Positions 17,034 through 26,232 of a DNA stretch of 64,000 nt are shown piece by piece. Numbering within the stretch: the first letter of the stretch is position 1; each line of letters opens with the position of its first letter. The notes under the pieces are model-generated. The model made no database searches. It had not been told where the DNA came from and saw nothing but the letters and a program-made list of their open reading frames with translations. The position numbers and the translations under genes were made by a program. The stretch lies in NCBI GenBank assembly GCA_937928165.1, contig CALFVT010000002.1:62001-126000 (forward strand). The letters run 5' to 3'. The stretch comes from an uncultured Caulobacterales bacterium. GTDB lineage: Bacteria; Pseudomonadota; Alphaproteobacteria; Caulobacterales; Maricaulaceae.

Positions 17034-17879
17034 ATGAACTCAGCCCGTAGCCATATGATGTCCCACCGTGATGGTGCCCAATGGATGAGCGCATCCTCTC
17101 AAAATAATTGGCAAATCAATATGAAAACCTATGAATTTTTAGGGGCAAAATTTATGCCTTTAACTTTGGAACAAGCGCAGGCACATATTTCTTCGCCCGC
17201 AGCTGCGCCCCAGTTTTCATATATTGTCACGCCCAATGTCGACCATATCGTCCGCCTTTGGAAAGACCCGAAAACTTATAAGCCGCTTTATGACGGGGCC
17301 GGAATATCTGTGTGCGATTCGCGCATTTTAGAGGTGCTCGCAAAAATATCTGGCATTCCATTATCGCCTGTGCCGGGATCAGATTTAACGGCGAAGCTGT
17401 TTCACCATGAGATCAAATCCGATGAGCCTATAAATGTTATCGGCGCCGATGAGGAAATTATCAAAACCCTGCGCCAAGACTTTGGCCTCACAAAGCTCAA
17501 TCATCACCAACCGCCATGGGGACTTAAAACCAAACCTGACGCAATAAAAAAATGCGCTGAATTTATCGCCACCCATCCGGCGCGGTTTACCTTTATTTGC
17601 GTCGGTAGCCCGCAGCAGGAAATGGTCGCCCGCGCCTGTGAAGCGCGCGGAGATTGCACAGGTTTGGGCCTTTGCGTCGGCGCGTCACTTGAGTTTTTAA
17701 CCGGGCGAGTAAAGCGCGCGCCGCTATGGATGCAAAAGGCGCGGATTGAATGGCTTCATAGATTATTATCCGAGCCAAAACGGCTTTGGAAACGCTATCT
17801 TTTGGACGGGCCGAAAATATTTTTCATCTGGCTACGCTGGAGCTTAGGCGCAAAGCTAGACGCGCCGCCTAAAAAATAG
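17034..17879 (+). CDS. WecG/TagA/CpsF family glycosyltransferase
   Basis: 281 residues from the first ATG; the family match only begins near residue 30, so an ATG at 17121 (MKTYEFLGAKF) is an equally possible start. GT26 enzymes transfer a sugar such as N-acetylmannosamine or its uronic acid onto a lipid-linked acceptor in surface-polymer synthesis. Recognisable blocks: TPNVDHIVRLWKD, YDGAGISVCDSRI, INVIGADEE, FICVGSPQQEMVA, and CVGASLEFLTGRVKRAPLWMQ. The basic C-terminus (RIEWLHRLLSEPKRLWKRYL) probably contacts the membrane. No other polysaccharide genes are adjacent. Confidence 0.87.
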   Translation: MNSARSHMMSHRDGAQWMSASSQNNWQINMKTYEFLGAKFMPLTLEQAQAHISSPAAAPQFSYIVTPNVDHIVRLWKDPKTYKPLYDGAGISVCDSRILEVLAKISGIPLSPVPGSDLTAKLFHHEIKSDEPINVIGADEEIIKTLRQDFGLTKLNHHQPPWGLKTKPDAIKKCAEFIATHPARFTFICVGSPQQEMVARACEARGDCTGLGLCVGASLEFLTGRVKRAPLWMQKARIEWLHRLLSEPKRLWKRYLLDGPKIFFIWLRWSLGAKLDAPPKK

Positions 17880-17908
17880 CGTCCACGCCCCAAAGACTAC
17901 ATGTTATA

Positions 17909-19018
17909 TTAGGCACTATTCAGCTTATCCCAAAGGCGCATGGCCATATCTGCAAATATCTTTGATTCCGGGCCTTCCCCCAAAGCAATCGGCGTGCCGT
18001 TATCTCCGCTTTTGCGGATATCAAGGGTCAAAGGCGCGGCTCCTAAAAACGTTATGCCGGCCCGCGCGGCTTCGGACTGCGCGCCGCCATGGCCAAAAAT
18101 ATCATGGGCACTGCCGCAGTTCGGGCACGTAAATTGGCTCATATTTTCAATCAAACCCAGAACGGGAATATTGACCTTATTGAACATATCCACCCCCTTA
18201 CGGGCGTCTTCGAGGGCCAAATCTTGGGGGGTTGATATAATCACCGCGCCTTTGGGTTTGATATCTTGGGCGAGGCCAAGCTGCGCATCCCCTGTGCCCG
18301 GCGGCATATCAATAATTAAAATATCAAGTTCGCCCCAATCCACATCCCAGAGCATGCGGGTCATCGCCCCATGCACCATTGGCCCGCGCCAAACAATAGA
18401 GCCGTTGGGGTCTGTTAAAAACCCAATCGACATCACCGTTAGCCCGTGGGCAGTGAGCGGCACAATCAAGCCGCGGTCTTTAACCTCGCGGGTTTTAGCC
18501 CGCTGTCCGCGCAAGCCCAAAAGCAGCGGCAGGCTAGGCCCGTGAATATCTGCGTCCAATATGCCCACGCGCTTGCCTTGTTGACTCAAAGCAGCGGCCA
18601 GATTAACCGCCAAGGTGGATTTGCCAACCCCGCCTTTAGCGGAGCTGACGGCGACCACATGGTCAATCATCGCGTCCCCTTGATAACCATCTGGGCGGCC
18701 GCGTGCATGGGGATTTGTCCGCGAGCGGGCCGCGGGCTTTACATCCGGCGCGGCTTGATGGGCGGTCAAAATAACCTGCGCCGCACTCACCCCGTCCAAG
18801 CTTTCAAGTGCCGCCTGCACGGCGGCGCGTATGGGGGCAAATGGCGCGGCATGTTTCGGGTCAATTTGCAAAACCGCCCGCACAAGTCCGTCTTTATGAG
18901 CCATATCCGCAAGGCGGCCCGCCGCAATGATATCGCGGCCCAACAACGGGTCTTTAATTTCAGACAGCCTGGCCAGCGCTGCTTTTTCAGAATAAGCCGT
19001 TTTTTTGGGATTGGTCAT
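17909..19018 (-). CDS. mrp: Mrp/ApbC family Fe-S cluster carrier ATPase
   Basis: 369 residues from the ATG at 19018; an ATG 21 bases upstream is the alternative. Mrp proteins are dimeric P-loop ATPases that carry Fe-S clusters to target proteins. An N-terminal MIP18/DUF59-like domain covers about residues 1-90 (IKDPLLGRDIIAAGRL, VQAALESLDGVSAAQVILT). Then comes the deviant Walker A SSAKGGVGKSTLAVNLA, the switch DMPPGTGDAQL, and the cluster motif CPNCG. No Fe-S synthesis genes are adjacent. Confidence 0.93.
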   Translation of the reverse strand: MTNPKKTAYSEKAALARLSEIKDPLLGRDIIAAGRLADMAHKDGLVRAVLQIDPKHAAPFAPIRAAVQAALESLDGVSAAQVILTAHQAAPDVKPAARSRTNPHARGRPDGYQGDAMIDHVVAVSSAKGGVGKSTLAVNLAAALSQQGKRVGILDADIHGPSLPLLLGLRGQRAKTREVKDRGLIVPLTAHGLTVMSIGFLTDPNGSIVWRGPMVHGAMTRMLWDVDWGELDILIIDMPPGTGDAQLGLAQDIKPKGAVIISTPQDLALEDARKGVDMFNKVNIPVLGLIENMSQFTCPNCGSAHDIFGHGGAQSEAARAGITFLGAAPLTLDIRKSGDNGTPIALGEGPESKIFADMAMRLWDKLNSA

Positions 19019-19257
19019 CACAGCTATATAGCGGCCCATTTGCTAAGTGCAATTTTATATTTACCTTATGCCCTGCGCATATGTTTATCCGCAAAAACAA
19101 CCAAGGCAATAAGGCTTAGGATGTCGTCTTTATTAGCGGCGTTCATAATCAATCCTTTTACTCTGCTTCGCATCCGTAACTTGTTAAAATGGCCCGCTAA
19201 AGAGGCGGCCCCTTCAAGCGGTCAAAAAAGGACAGGCTTTATGATGACCCGATTGTA

Positions 19258-19914
19258 TTATGATGACCAAATCACATTTGCTTCGGTTTTTGATTGCACC
19301 TCTTCGAGGGTTATATTGGGCGCAAGCTCCTTCAGGCGAAATCTTTTTTGCCCATCATCTCGCTCAAACACGCCGTGGTCTGTGATGACCATATCAATGC
19401 AGTTTTGGCCCGTTAGGGGCAAAGTGCAAGCTTTTAAAAACTTGCTCTCACCGCGCTTATTGGTGTGGTCAAATAGGGCAATGCAGCGCTTAACGCCTGC
19501 CACTAAATCCATGGCTCCGCCCATGCCTTTGACCATTTTCCCTGGGATCATCCAATTGGCGATATCCCCATTTTCGGACACTTCCATGGCCCCCAGAATA
19601 GACAGGTCAATATGACCGCCGCGGATCATGGCAAAGCTCGCAGCGCTGTCAAAAAAGCTCGACTTCGGCAAGGTTGTAATGGTTTGTTTCCCGGCATTAA
19701 TCAGGTCTGGGTCTTCCTCCCCTGCATAGGGAAAAGGGCCCATGCCGAGCATGCCATTTTCAGACTGAAGCGTTACATCTACGCCGTCTGGAATATGATT
19801 GGCGACAAGAGTCGGAATCCCAATACCGAGGTTCACATAAAAGCCGTTTTGCAATTCTTTCGCAGCGCGGGCCGCCATTTCGTCCCGTGTCCAGCCGGTT
19901 TTCGTCTCGCTCAT
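19258..19914 (-). CDS. scoB: 3-oxoacid CoA-transferase subunit B
   Basis: 218 residues. With subunit A it moves CoA from succinyl-CoA to acetoacetate (or a related 3-oxoacid). The catalytic glutamate motif LQSENGMLGMGPFP is present, with GIGIPTLVANHIPDGVDV before it and MGGAMDLVAGVKRCIALFDH after it, all typical. A GAGGAG ribosome site lies upstream. The start overlaps the scoA stop by 4 bases. Assignment to acetoacetate rather than 3-oxoadipate is based on the isovaleryl-CoA dehydrogenase gene nearby. Confidence 0.9.
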   Translation of the reverse strand: MSETKTGWTRDEMAARAAKELQNGFYVNLGIGIPTLVANHIPDGVDVTLQSENGMLGMGPFPYAGEEDPDLINAGKQTITTLPKSSFFDSAASFAMIRGGHIDLSILGAMEVSENGDIANWMIPGKMVKGMGGAMDLVAGVKRCIALFDHTNKRGESKFLKACTLPLTGQNCIDMVITDHGVFERDDGQKRFRLKELAPNITLEEVQSKTEANVIWSS

Positions 19915-20618
19915 GACGGGCTCCTCTCGCGCAGGGTCAGGTTTTCAATCCGTTTTTCGCATGTCGCCTGCACAATGCGCTGCACGAAAATACCAGGGGT
20001 GTGGATAAAATTCGGGTCAAGCTCTCCGGGGGCAACAAGCTCATCCACTTCGGCTACGGTGATTTTGCCCGCCGTGGCCATAAGCGGAGAGAAATTACGG
20101 GCAGTGGCTTTGAAAATAAGATTGCCTTCCGTATCGCCTTTCCAAGCTTTGATGATGGACAAATCCGCCGTTAACCCTGTTTCCATCAGGTAGGTTTCCC
20201 CGTGAAATTTTTTATGTTCCTTGCCCTCTGCGACCAAAGTGCCGACGCCGGTTTTTGTATAAAAGCCGGGAATGCCCGCCCCGCCCGCGCGGATACGCTC
20301 CGCCAATGTACCTTGGGGGTTAAATTCAAGCTCAAGCTCGCCAGACAAATATTGCCGTTCAAATTCTTTATTCTCCCCCACATAAGAGGAGAGCATTTTT
20401 TTAATCTGGCGTCTTTCCAAAAGCTGCCCCAAGCCAAAGCCGTCAACCCCCGCATTATTGGAAATCATGGTCAAATCTTTTACCCCGCTATCCCGCAGAG
20501 CGGCAATGAGGTTTTCCGCAATCCCGCAGAGGCCAAAGCCGCCGCTCATCACGGTCATGCCGTCAAAGGGCAAATCTTTAAGGGCTGCCGCCGCCGTATC
20601 ATAAACTTTATGGCTCAT
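19911..20618 (-). CDS. scoA: 3-oxoacid CoA-transferase subunit A
   Basis: 235 residues, a full-length alpha subunit. The signature GGFGLCGIAENLI (about residues 26-38) and the sequences SNNAGVDGFGLGQLLE and NPQGTLAERIRAGGAGIPGFYT are typical of the SCOT/AtoD family. It lies between the tetR gene (9-base gap) and scoB (4-base overlap), so the three are one operon. Acetoacetate is the end product of leucine breakdown, and this enzyme would convert it to acetoacetyl-CoA. Confidence 0.9.
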   Translation of the reverse strand: MSHKVYDTAAAALKDLPFDGMTVMSGGFGLCGIAENLIAALRDSGVKDLTMISNNAGVDGFGLGQLLERRQIKKMLSSYVGENKEFERQYLSGELELEFNPQGTLAERIRAGGAGIPGFYTKTGVGTLVAEGKEHKKFHGETYLMETGLTADLSIIKAWKGDTEGNLIFKATARNFSPLMATAGKITVAEVDELVAPGELDPNFIHTPGIFVQRIVQATCEKRIENLTLRERSPS

Positions 20619-20627
20619 AAATATGTC

Positions 20628-21257
20628 CTAACGCGATATACCAAATTGCAGTTGTTGGGTGAAATGGTCGGCAATATCTTCACCTTTCAGGCGGCCCTTG
20701 GCATCATACCACACATTGAGCCAATTCAGCGCGCCCATAAAGAAAAACACATGTAGCCGCGCATCCCCCGCCCGAATAGAGCCGTCCGTTTGGCCCGTGG
20801 TGACCGCTTTCATGACGGCAGTTTCAATTTGGTTTCGCCGCGCCAATATCTGCGCTTGGCGCTCACCGCCAAGACTGTCCACATCCGATAAAATCGACAC
20901 CCCCGATTGGGTTAACAAGGTGACAAAGTCTCGGAATACCCCGCTTAGATATGACAGGCCGTTTTCATCCGGCGCTTGGGGGCGTTTTAAAATGTCATCC
21001 ATGGCGTCATAAGCCATAAGGTGACATTCAAATAAAATCTCTTCTTTATTTTTGACGTAGTAATAAAGCGCCGCTTTGGTGAGGCCTAAAATATCCCCGA
21101 TGTCGCGCATGGAGGTATTATGATAACCCCGGCGGCGAAAGGCACTGGCAGCGCTTAGGATAACCGCGCGGCGCTTGACCATAAATTTGGGCTCTGGTGC
21201 TAGATCCTCTGGCGCCACATCTTTTAGCGGGGGGTTTATGTGGGCGTTCGCGTCCAT
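20628..21257 (-). CDS. TetR family transcriptional regulator
   Basis: 209 residues from the ATG at 21257; a TTG at 21293 is less likely. The helix-turn-helix sits after about 30 extra residues: AAASAFRRRGYHNTSMRDIGDILGLTKAALYYYVKNKEEIL. The C-terminal ligand domain is not diagnostic, though WYDAKGRLKGEDIADHF is of the type found in regulators of acyl-CoA metabolism. It heads the scoA-scoB operon and is divergent from isovaleryl-CoA dehydrogenase, so an acyl-CoA ligand and control of both sides are likely. Confidence 0.85.
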   Translation of the reverse strand: MDANAHINPPLKDVAPEDLAPEPKFMVKRRAVILSAASAFRRRGYHNTSMRDIGDILGLTKAALYYYVKNKEEILFECHLMAYDAMDDILKRPQAPDENGLSYLSGVFRDFVTLLTQSGVSILSDVDSLGGERQAQILARRNQIETAVMKAVTTGQTDGSIRAGDARLHVFFFMGALNWLNVWYDAKGRLKGEDIADHFTQQLQFGISR

Positions 21258-21284
21258 AGGGTTAGGCCTATCAAAAAAATAAAT

Positions 21285-21300
21285 TTGACTCAAGGTTCAA
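21285..21300. promoter_or_regulatory. Possible TetR operator between scoA and ivd operons
   Basis: TTGACTCAAGGTTCAA is a weak inverted repeat (TTGA-N8-TCAA) midway between the divergent starts at 21257 and 21351. It includes a -35-like TTGACT for the plus strand, with a -10-like TATAGA at 21310-21315 (19-base spacing, longer than ideal). It is a plausible site for the adjacent regulator but not a strong dyad. Confidence 0.35.
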
Positions 21301-21350
21301 TTTTTATGCTATAGAGCGGCATAATTTTAATTCAGGCAAAAGAGCCCCCT

Positions 21351-22520
21351 ATGATCCCCTCTTACCCCACCTTGCAATTCGGTCATGACGAAACCACACA
21401 GATGATCCGCGAGACGGTTCACGGCTTTGCCCAAGCGCATATCGCGCCTATTGCAGGCGATGTTGACCGGGATAATAAATTCCCCCGCCATCTTTGGCCG
21501 ATGATGGGAGAGCTCGGCCTACACGGCATTACGGTCGGGGAGGATGACGGCGGCATTGGGCTCGGTTATCTCGCCCATACCATTGCCATTGAAGAAATTA
21601 GCCGCGCCTCCGCGTCGGTGGGGCTGTCTTACGGGGCGCACTCTAATCTTTGTATCAACCAGCTCCGCCGCTGGGGCAATGAGGCACAGCGGGCGCAATA
21701 TCTGCCCAAGCTCATCTCCGGTGAGCATCTAGGCTCCCTCGCCATGAGTGAACCGGGGGCAGGGAGTGACGTAGTCTCCATGAAATTAAAGGCCGAGAGT
21801 GCCCAAGGAGGTTATTTGCTGAATGGTAATAAAATGTGGATTACCAATGCCCCCACCGCCGATGTGCTTTTGGTTTACGCCAAGACAGATCCAAACGGCG
21901 GCTCTAAGGGAATTACCGCCTTTATTATCACGCCGGATATGGACGGGTTTTCGACCGCGCAAAAGCTCGATAAACTGGGCATGCGCGGCTCTGATACCTG
22001 TGAGCTTGTATTTGAAGATTGTTTTGTCAGTGATGAAAATGTTGTCGGCAACATTGGCCAAGGGGCAGAAATCCTGATGAGCGGACTTGATTATGAACGT
22101 GTCGTTCTGTCGGGGATTTCCGTAGGCATTATGCAAGCCTGCCTTGATGTGGTGCTGCCTTATATTCATGAGCGCAAGCAATTTGGTAAAGCTATTGGTC
22201 AGTTCCAGCTTATGCAAGGCAAGCTCGCGGATATGTATGTCACCACCTCCACCGCGCGGGCCTATGTCTACGCCGTGGCCGCCGCTTGTGACCGCGGGGA
22301 GACCACCCGCAAAGACGCGGCAGGTTGTATTTTATATGCCGCCGAGAAAGCCACACAGCTTGCACTGGACGCCATACAAATGCTCGGCGGGAACGGCTAT
22401 ATTAATGAATACCCCACAGGACGCTTGCTGCGGGATGCGAAATTAATGGAGATCGGCGCAGGGACATCGGAAATCCGCCGCTGGCTCATTGGCCGGGAAT
22501 TATTTGCCGAAACGGCCTAG
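21351..22520 (+). CDS. ivd: Isovaleryl-CoA dehydrogenase
   Basis: 389 residues, an FAD acyl-CoA dehydrogenase. The usual blocks are present: [42 protein letters not shown]. Two details point to isovaleryl-CoA as substrate: the catalytic glutamate is at the alternative helix-G place (E249, in [11 protein letters not shown]), and the normal position near the C-terminus is not glutamate ([11 protein letters not shown]). Leucine-derived isovaleryl-CoA would be oxidised to 3-methylcrotonyl-CoA. The other liu genes (methylcrotonyl-CoA carboxylase, hydratase, lyase) are not in the window. Confidence 0.9.
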   Translation: MIPSYPTLQFGHDETTQMIRETVHGFAQAHIAPIAGDVDRDNKFPRHLWPMMGELGLHGITVGEDDGGIGLGYLAHTIAIEEISRASASVGLSYGAHSNLCINQLRRWGNEAQRAQYLPKLISGEHLGSLAMSEPGAGSDVVSMKLKAESAQGGYLLNGNKMWITNAPTADVLLVYAKTDPNGGSKGITAFIITPDMDGFSTAQKLDKLGMRGSDTCELVFEDCFVSDENVVGNIGQGAEILMSGLDYERVVLSGISVGIMQACLDVVLPYIHERKQFGKAIGQFQLMQGKLADMYVTTSTARAYVYAVAAACDRGETTRKDAAGCILYAAEKATQLALDAIQMLGGNGYINEYPTGRLLRDAKLMEIGAGTSEIRRWLIGRELFAETA

Positions 22521-22541
22521 AGTCAAACTTATAAAAACTCT

Positions 22542-23276
22542 TTAGAAACTTTGGGTCAGCCAAAGCCGCGCTTCAACATCGGGCGCGGCGCGGCTTATGC
22601 CAAACAGCGGCCCGCCCCATAAGGTCAAGCGGTCCGCAATCGGTATAGAAGCAAACGGGCCGACCGTATGGCTTTGGTCATTAAACCCGCCAATATCCCC
22701 GCCCGTATTGCCGTAATTACTGTAATTCTCAAGCCCCAAGGTGATGCCGCCGCCGACATTTTTAGCGATCTGCGTGCGGGTTTGAAGATTAACCCCGTCC
22801 GCAGAATTATCGCCCACTTGCACACTGGCCAGCGCAATCGCCCGCGCGCTCCAGCCATCGTCCAGATTCCACTGATGTATCCAGTTAAAGCCTAAAAACT
22901 CCGCGCGGTCATCAAAGCGGATACGGCCATCAAAGCGCACCCCATGTTTATAATTATCCTCATTATCTGAAAACTCCCAAAATAGCTCTGCGCCGATAAA
23001 ATCAAGATCCACATCGCTATCATCGGTCTTGCGGGTTTGGCCCAAAATGCGCCACATGAAATCATCATTAATGGCCTGTTGGTAATGAAGCCTCTGGGCG
23101 AAGCCAAACTCATCTTGGGCATTATCAGGATTAATCGCCGCGCGGTATTGCACAGACCTATGGCCTTCATTCACCGTGGGCGGAAACACCCCGCCGGTAT
23201 TTTGCGCAAATGCAGCGGGGGCCGCTAAGAGGGCCGCAGCTAATACTAAAGACAAGCTCTTAAAAATAAGGCGCAT
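22542..23276 (-). CDS. Exported outer-membrane beta-barrel protein, unknown
   Basis: 244 residues from the ATG at 23276 (a TTG 9 bases upstream is rejected). Signal peptide with cleavage near AAFA-QNTGG. The rest is alternating polar/aromatic strands (VQYRAAINP, FMWRILGQTRK, GFNWIHQWNL, LGLENYSNYGN, LWGGPLFGIS) ending in LWLTQSF, whose terminal phenylalanine suits outer-membrane insertion. No family recognised. It converges with ivd, and the sulP terminator separates it from the operon upstream. Confidence 0.6.
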   Translation of the reverse strand: MRLIFKSLSLVLAAALLAAPAAFAQNTGGVFPPTVNEGHRSVQYRAAINPDNAQDEFGFAQRLHYQQAINDDFMWRILGQTRKTDDSDVDLDFIGAELFWEFSDNEDNYKHGVRFDGRIRFDDRAEFLGFNWIHQWNLDDGWSARAIALASVQVGDNSADGVNLQTRTQIAKNVGGGITLGLENYSNYGNTGGDIGGFNDQSHTVGPFASIPIADRLTLWGGPLFGISRAAPDVEARLWLTQSF

Positions 23277-23305
23277 GACACTCAACCCAAATAAATAAAA
23301 GAAAG

Positions 23306-23340
23306 AATGAAAAAGACCAACTCCCCCAAAAGAGAGTTGG
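23306..23340 (-). terminator. Rho-independent terminator of the arsR-can-sulP operon
   Basis: On the minus strand a perfect 7-bp stem CCAACTC / GAGTTGG (23340-23334 with 23323-23317, 10-base loop) is followed by TCTTTTTC. A second hairpin, GCCGCC-AAA-GGCGGC at 23357-23371, lies nearer the sulP stop but has no good T run. Confidence 0.75.
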
Positions 23341-23383
23341 CTGATTGAATGAAACCGCCGCCAAAGGCGGCAGTAAAAATGGT

Positions 23384-25135
23384 TTACGACAAGGCCGCAG
23401 AGGCCGCCTTCAGCGCCTCAATCCGCGTCTTAAACGCATGGCTCGGCGCGAGGTCTTTATCCGCATCAAGACCCGCAATCATTTGTTTGACCTTATCATT
23501 CATGCCAACCATGAAAACAGAGTTACCGTCTGCTTTTGCATCGGCTGTGATTGATTCCACCGCGCGTATGGCGGAGACATCAATGCCTGTCATACGCGAG
23601 AAGTCGAGGACAACAGCTTTGACGCCCTGCTTGGCCCGTAAACGCATGTAATGTGCAAGATCGGATGCCGCACCAAAAGACAAAGGCGCACCAAAATCAT
23701 AGAGCATGATTTGTCCGTTTGAGCCGTCAATAATCGCTTTTTCATCGTCACCAACATCACTCGGAGCCGCGCTCGCAACAGCTTCTGTTTGTGTATCAGC
23801 GATTTGCTTAACATAGCCAAGAGCCGCCATAAACACGCCAATGCCAACCGCAAAAATGAGGTTCCAGAAAACCGTCAGTATAAGCACAGTGGCCATGACA
23901 AGGAAATCCCAACGCGGGCCTTTGAACAAGGTCTTGATATATTTAAAGTCAATAATATCAAAACCGACTTTAACCAAAATACCGGCCAAGACAGCCATTG
24001 GGATTTTAGCCGCCAAAGGCGCGGCAACAAGTACGATAGCCGCGAGAACAAGCCCGTGGATCATACCAGACAGCTTTGTCACGCCGCCCGTGCGTACATT
24101 CACCATTGTCCGCATGGTCGCCCCAGCGCCTGGAAGCGCGCCAAAGAAACCTGCAATCGTATTGGCAATGCCTTGGCCAATCAATTCCTGATCTGAATTA
24201 TGGCGCGTGCGGGTCACATTATCCGCCACAAGCGACGTTAATAGGCTATCAATCGCGCCAAGAATTGCGAGAGTGAAGCCCGCCATTAAGACGAGGAAAA
24301 TTGTATCACCTGAAAACACTGGCATTAAAAACGCTGGAATCCCTGCTTGTATTTTACCTAGCATAGGCGCGGACGCATTTGCATAATCTAATGACCCGTC
24401 AGCAAGCGTGGGAACGTTGATTAGAAACATGCCCACAACCGTACCAATAATAAGTGATGCAAGCGTACCAGGTATGAATTTACCAAGTGATTTTGGCCAG
24501 AAAAACACAATAGCCAGTGTCAACGCGCCAAGTATAAGCGCGGTTACGTTCATATTAGCAATTGACGGCGCAATAGCCGCAATCGCATCAAAAACACCGC
24601 CACTAGCAGGTCTGCCGCCAAATAAATGTGATGTTTGCAGCAGGATAATAATCACCCCAATACCGCTCATAAAGCCCGATATAACCGTATAAGGAACGAG
24701 TTTAATATATTTCCCCATTTTCAGAAAGCCCATAACAATCTGCAAAACTCCGCCCAAAATAACGGAAGCAAATAAGAGAGGGATGGACATCACAATCAGC
24801 TCAGTGGCGCCTGCGCCTGGGTTTGTGACCGCGAGTGAAGCCGTCAACGATGCAAGCAGTCCCGCAAAAACAACAACCATCGGGCCAGTTGGGCCCGAAA
24901 TCTGTGTGTTCGTTCCGCCGAATGCAGCAGCAAAAAAGCCAACGATAATGGCGCCCCAAAGACCAGCCGTGGCTCCTAATTGTGCATCATGGGGGAAGAC
25001 CCCTGCACCAAAGGCTAGGCCAAGGGGCAAGGCGACAATACCGGCTGTTAAGCCGCCAAATAAATCACCTTTTATATGAGAGAAATCGAAGATTTTCTTC
25101 TTATCCTCTAAGGCGTCAAGTTCTTTAATACTCAT
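23384..25135 (-). CDS. SulP family anion (probably bicarbonate) transporter with STAS domain
   Basis: 583 residues. A SulP membrane domain of about 12-14 helices runs from residue 20 to 430, with the family segments GDLFGGLTAGIVALPLGLAFG, NTQISGPTGPMVVVF, and ADNVTRTRHNSDQELIGQGIAN.....GALPGAGATMRTMVN. A C-terminal STAS domain (about 460-580) includes VVLDFSRMTGIDVSAIRAVE. SulP proteins move sulfate or bicarbonate. The carbonic anhydrase gene 26 bases upstream makes bicarbonate more likely, as in the known SulP-carbonic anhydrase pairs and fusions. Confidence 0.9.
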   Translation of the reverse strand: MSIKELDALEDKKKIFDFSHIKGDLFGGLTAGIVALPLGLAFGAGVFPHDAQLGATAGLWGAIIVGFFAAAFGGTNTQISGPTGPMVVVFAGLLASLTASLAVTNPGAGATELIVMSIPLLFASVILGGVLQIVMGFLKMGKYIKLVPYTVISGFMSGIGVIIILLQTSHLFGGRPASGGVFDAIAAIAPSIANMNVTALILGALTLAIVFFWPKSLGKFIPGTLASLIIGTVVGMFLINVPTLADGSLDYANASAPMLGKIQAGIPAFLMPVFSGDTIFLVLMAGFTLAILGAIDSLLTSLVADNVTRTRHNSDQELIGQGIANTIAGFFGALPGAGATMRTMVNVRTGGVTKLSGMIHGLVLAAIVLVAAPLAAKIPMAVLAGILVKVGFDIIDFKYIKTLFKGPRWDFLVMATVLILTVFWNLIFAVGIGVFMAALGYVKQIADTQTEAVASAAPSDVGDDEKAIIDGSNGQIMLYDFGAPLSFGAASDLAHYMRLRAKQGVKAVVLDFSRMTGIDVSAIRAVESITADAKADGNSVFMVGMNDKVKQMIAGLDADKDLAPSHAFKTRIEALKAASAALS

Positions 25136-25161
25136 AGAGTTTGTCCTTAAAAACTTTAAAA

Positions 25162-25827
25162 CTAGTGACCATGTCCGGCGGCCGCGTGGCGGGCGACGGC
25201 TTCGGCATATTTTTCATCGACAAGGACGAATTTTTTGCTCGCCTCATCATAAGCGGTGACGCCGCCTGTCCCGATATTATAAACCCAGCCATGAAGCTCT
25301 GTGCGGCCTTCGGCTAATGCAATCGCCACAGAGGGGTGAGTGCGAAGATGTTGAAGCTGCAAGAGAACATTTTGCTCAATAAGGGCATCCATTCGCTCGG
25401 CTTCGCTTTTATCTGCGCTGGTCGCTTTTACGACGTCAACGGCGGCCTTAGAAAAAGCCAGCCATTCTTTAACATAAGGCAGGCCCTCAAGACCTTCGGG
25501 GTTCATCGCGCCGGCCATAGCGCCGCAGCCCGAATGACCGCACACAACAATATGCGGCACCTTTAAAACGGCCACAGCATATTCAATCGAGGCATCCATA
25601 CCATCCGTGTAATTGGAATGGGGTGGCACGATATTGCCTGCATTACGGCAGACAAACAGCTCACCAGGTTCGGTTTGCGTAATCATCGCCGTTTCAATCC
25701 GGCTATCGGCGCAAGTAATAAAGAGCGCTTCAGGGGATTGCCCGCCGCTTAGCTTTTCAAATAGAGATTGTTTGCTAGGGTAAACATTGCTTTGAAAGTT
25801 CAAAACACCGGCTGCAAATTTAGGCAT
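25162..25827 (-). CDS. can: Beta-class carbonic anhydrase
   Basis: 221 residues. Interconverts CO2 and bicarbonate. Zinc ligands C39, H98 and C101 are visible (ITCADSRIET and VVCGHSGCGAM), with the D41-R43 catalytic dyad. The C-terminal block LRTHPSVAIALAEGRTELHGWVYNIGTG is typical of the plant-like/CynT-Can branch. An AGGA ribosome site precedes the ATG. It lies between arsR (35-base gap) and sulP (26-base gap) in one operon and would equilibrate bicarbonate brought in by the transporter. Confidence 0.94.
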   Translation of the reverse strand: MPKFAAGVLNFQSNVYPSKQSLFEKLSGGQSPEALFITCADSRIETAMITQTEPGELFVCRNAGNIVPPHSNYTDGMDASIEYAVAVLKVPHIVVCGHSGCGAMAGAMNPEGLEGLPYVKEWLAFSKAAVDVVKATSADKSEAERMDALIEQNVLLQLQHLRTHPSVAIALAEGRTELHGWVYNIGTGGVTAYDEASKKFVLVDEKYAEAVARHAAAGHGH

Positions 25828-25862
25828 TTTATCATCCTTTATAGAGTGGGAGGGGAAGGAAA

Positions 25863-26216
25863 TTAAGCTGTATCACTTTCCCAGAGTGACTTGGCTTTTT
25901 TTAAATCTTTAGACGAGAGACCTGTTAGGCGGCCTTCGATAAAGGCAAGGCCGTGAACAATCCAATCCGCCATTTCGGGCTGGGTAAGATAATAGAAATG
26001 CTGCCGGCCCGCGCGGCGCTCCTCGACAAAGCGGTGCGGGCGCATAAGCGACAAATGCTGCGAGACACGGGACGGCGGCAATTCAAGTTTTTGGGCAAGT
26101 TCATTGACGCCAACCTCGCCGTCGCGAAGCTCTTCAATAATGCGGATGCGGTCAGGGTGAGCAATCACCTTGAATAAATCCGCAAGCTCTCTGGCAGCAA
26201 TGACGCGGCTTGGCAT
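25863..26216 (-). CDS. ArsR family regulator without cysteines
   Basis: 117 residues from the ATG at 26216 (a TTG at 26228 is the alternative). The winged helix is clear: LADLFKVIAHPDRIRIIEELRDGEVGVNELAQKLELPPSRVSQHLSLMRPHRFVEERRAGRQHFYYL. The metal motif ELCVCDL of ArsR/SmtB sensors is replaced by EVGVNEL, and the whole protein has no cysteine, so it cannot sense metal or persulfide through thiols. It heads the carbonic anhydrase and SulP genes and has a palindrome over its promoter, which suggests autoregulation and control of the carbon operon by some other signal. Confidence 0.87.
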   Translation of the reverse strand: MPSRVIAARELADLFKVIAHPDRIRIIEELRDGEVGVNELAQKLELPPSRVSQHLSLMRPHRFVEERRAGRQHFYYLTQPEMADWIVHGLAFIEGRLTGLSSKDLKKAKSLWESDTA

Positions 26217-26232
26217 GTCAATTCTCAATAAT

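Noticed and set aside
18446-19615. 389-residue plus-strand open frame
   Set aside because: It lies antisense across mrp and scoB, both with intact motifs; the frame crosses both genes and the gap between them with no domain.
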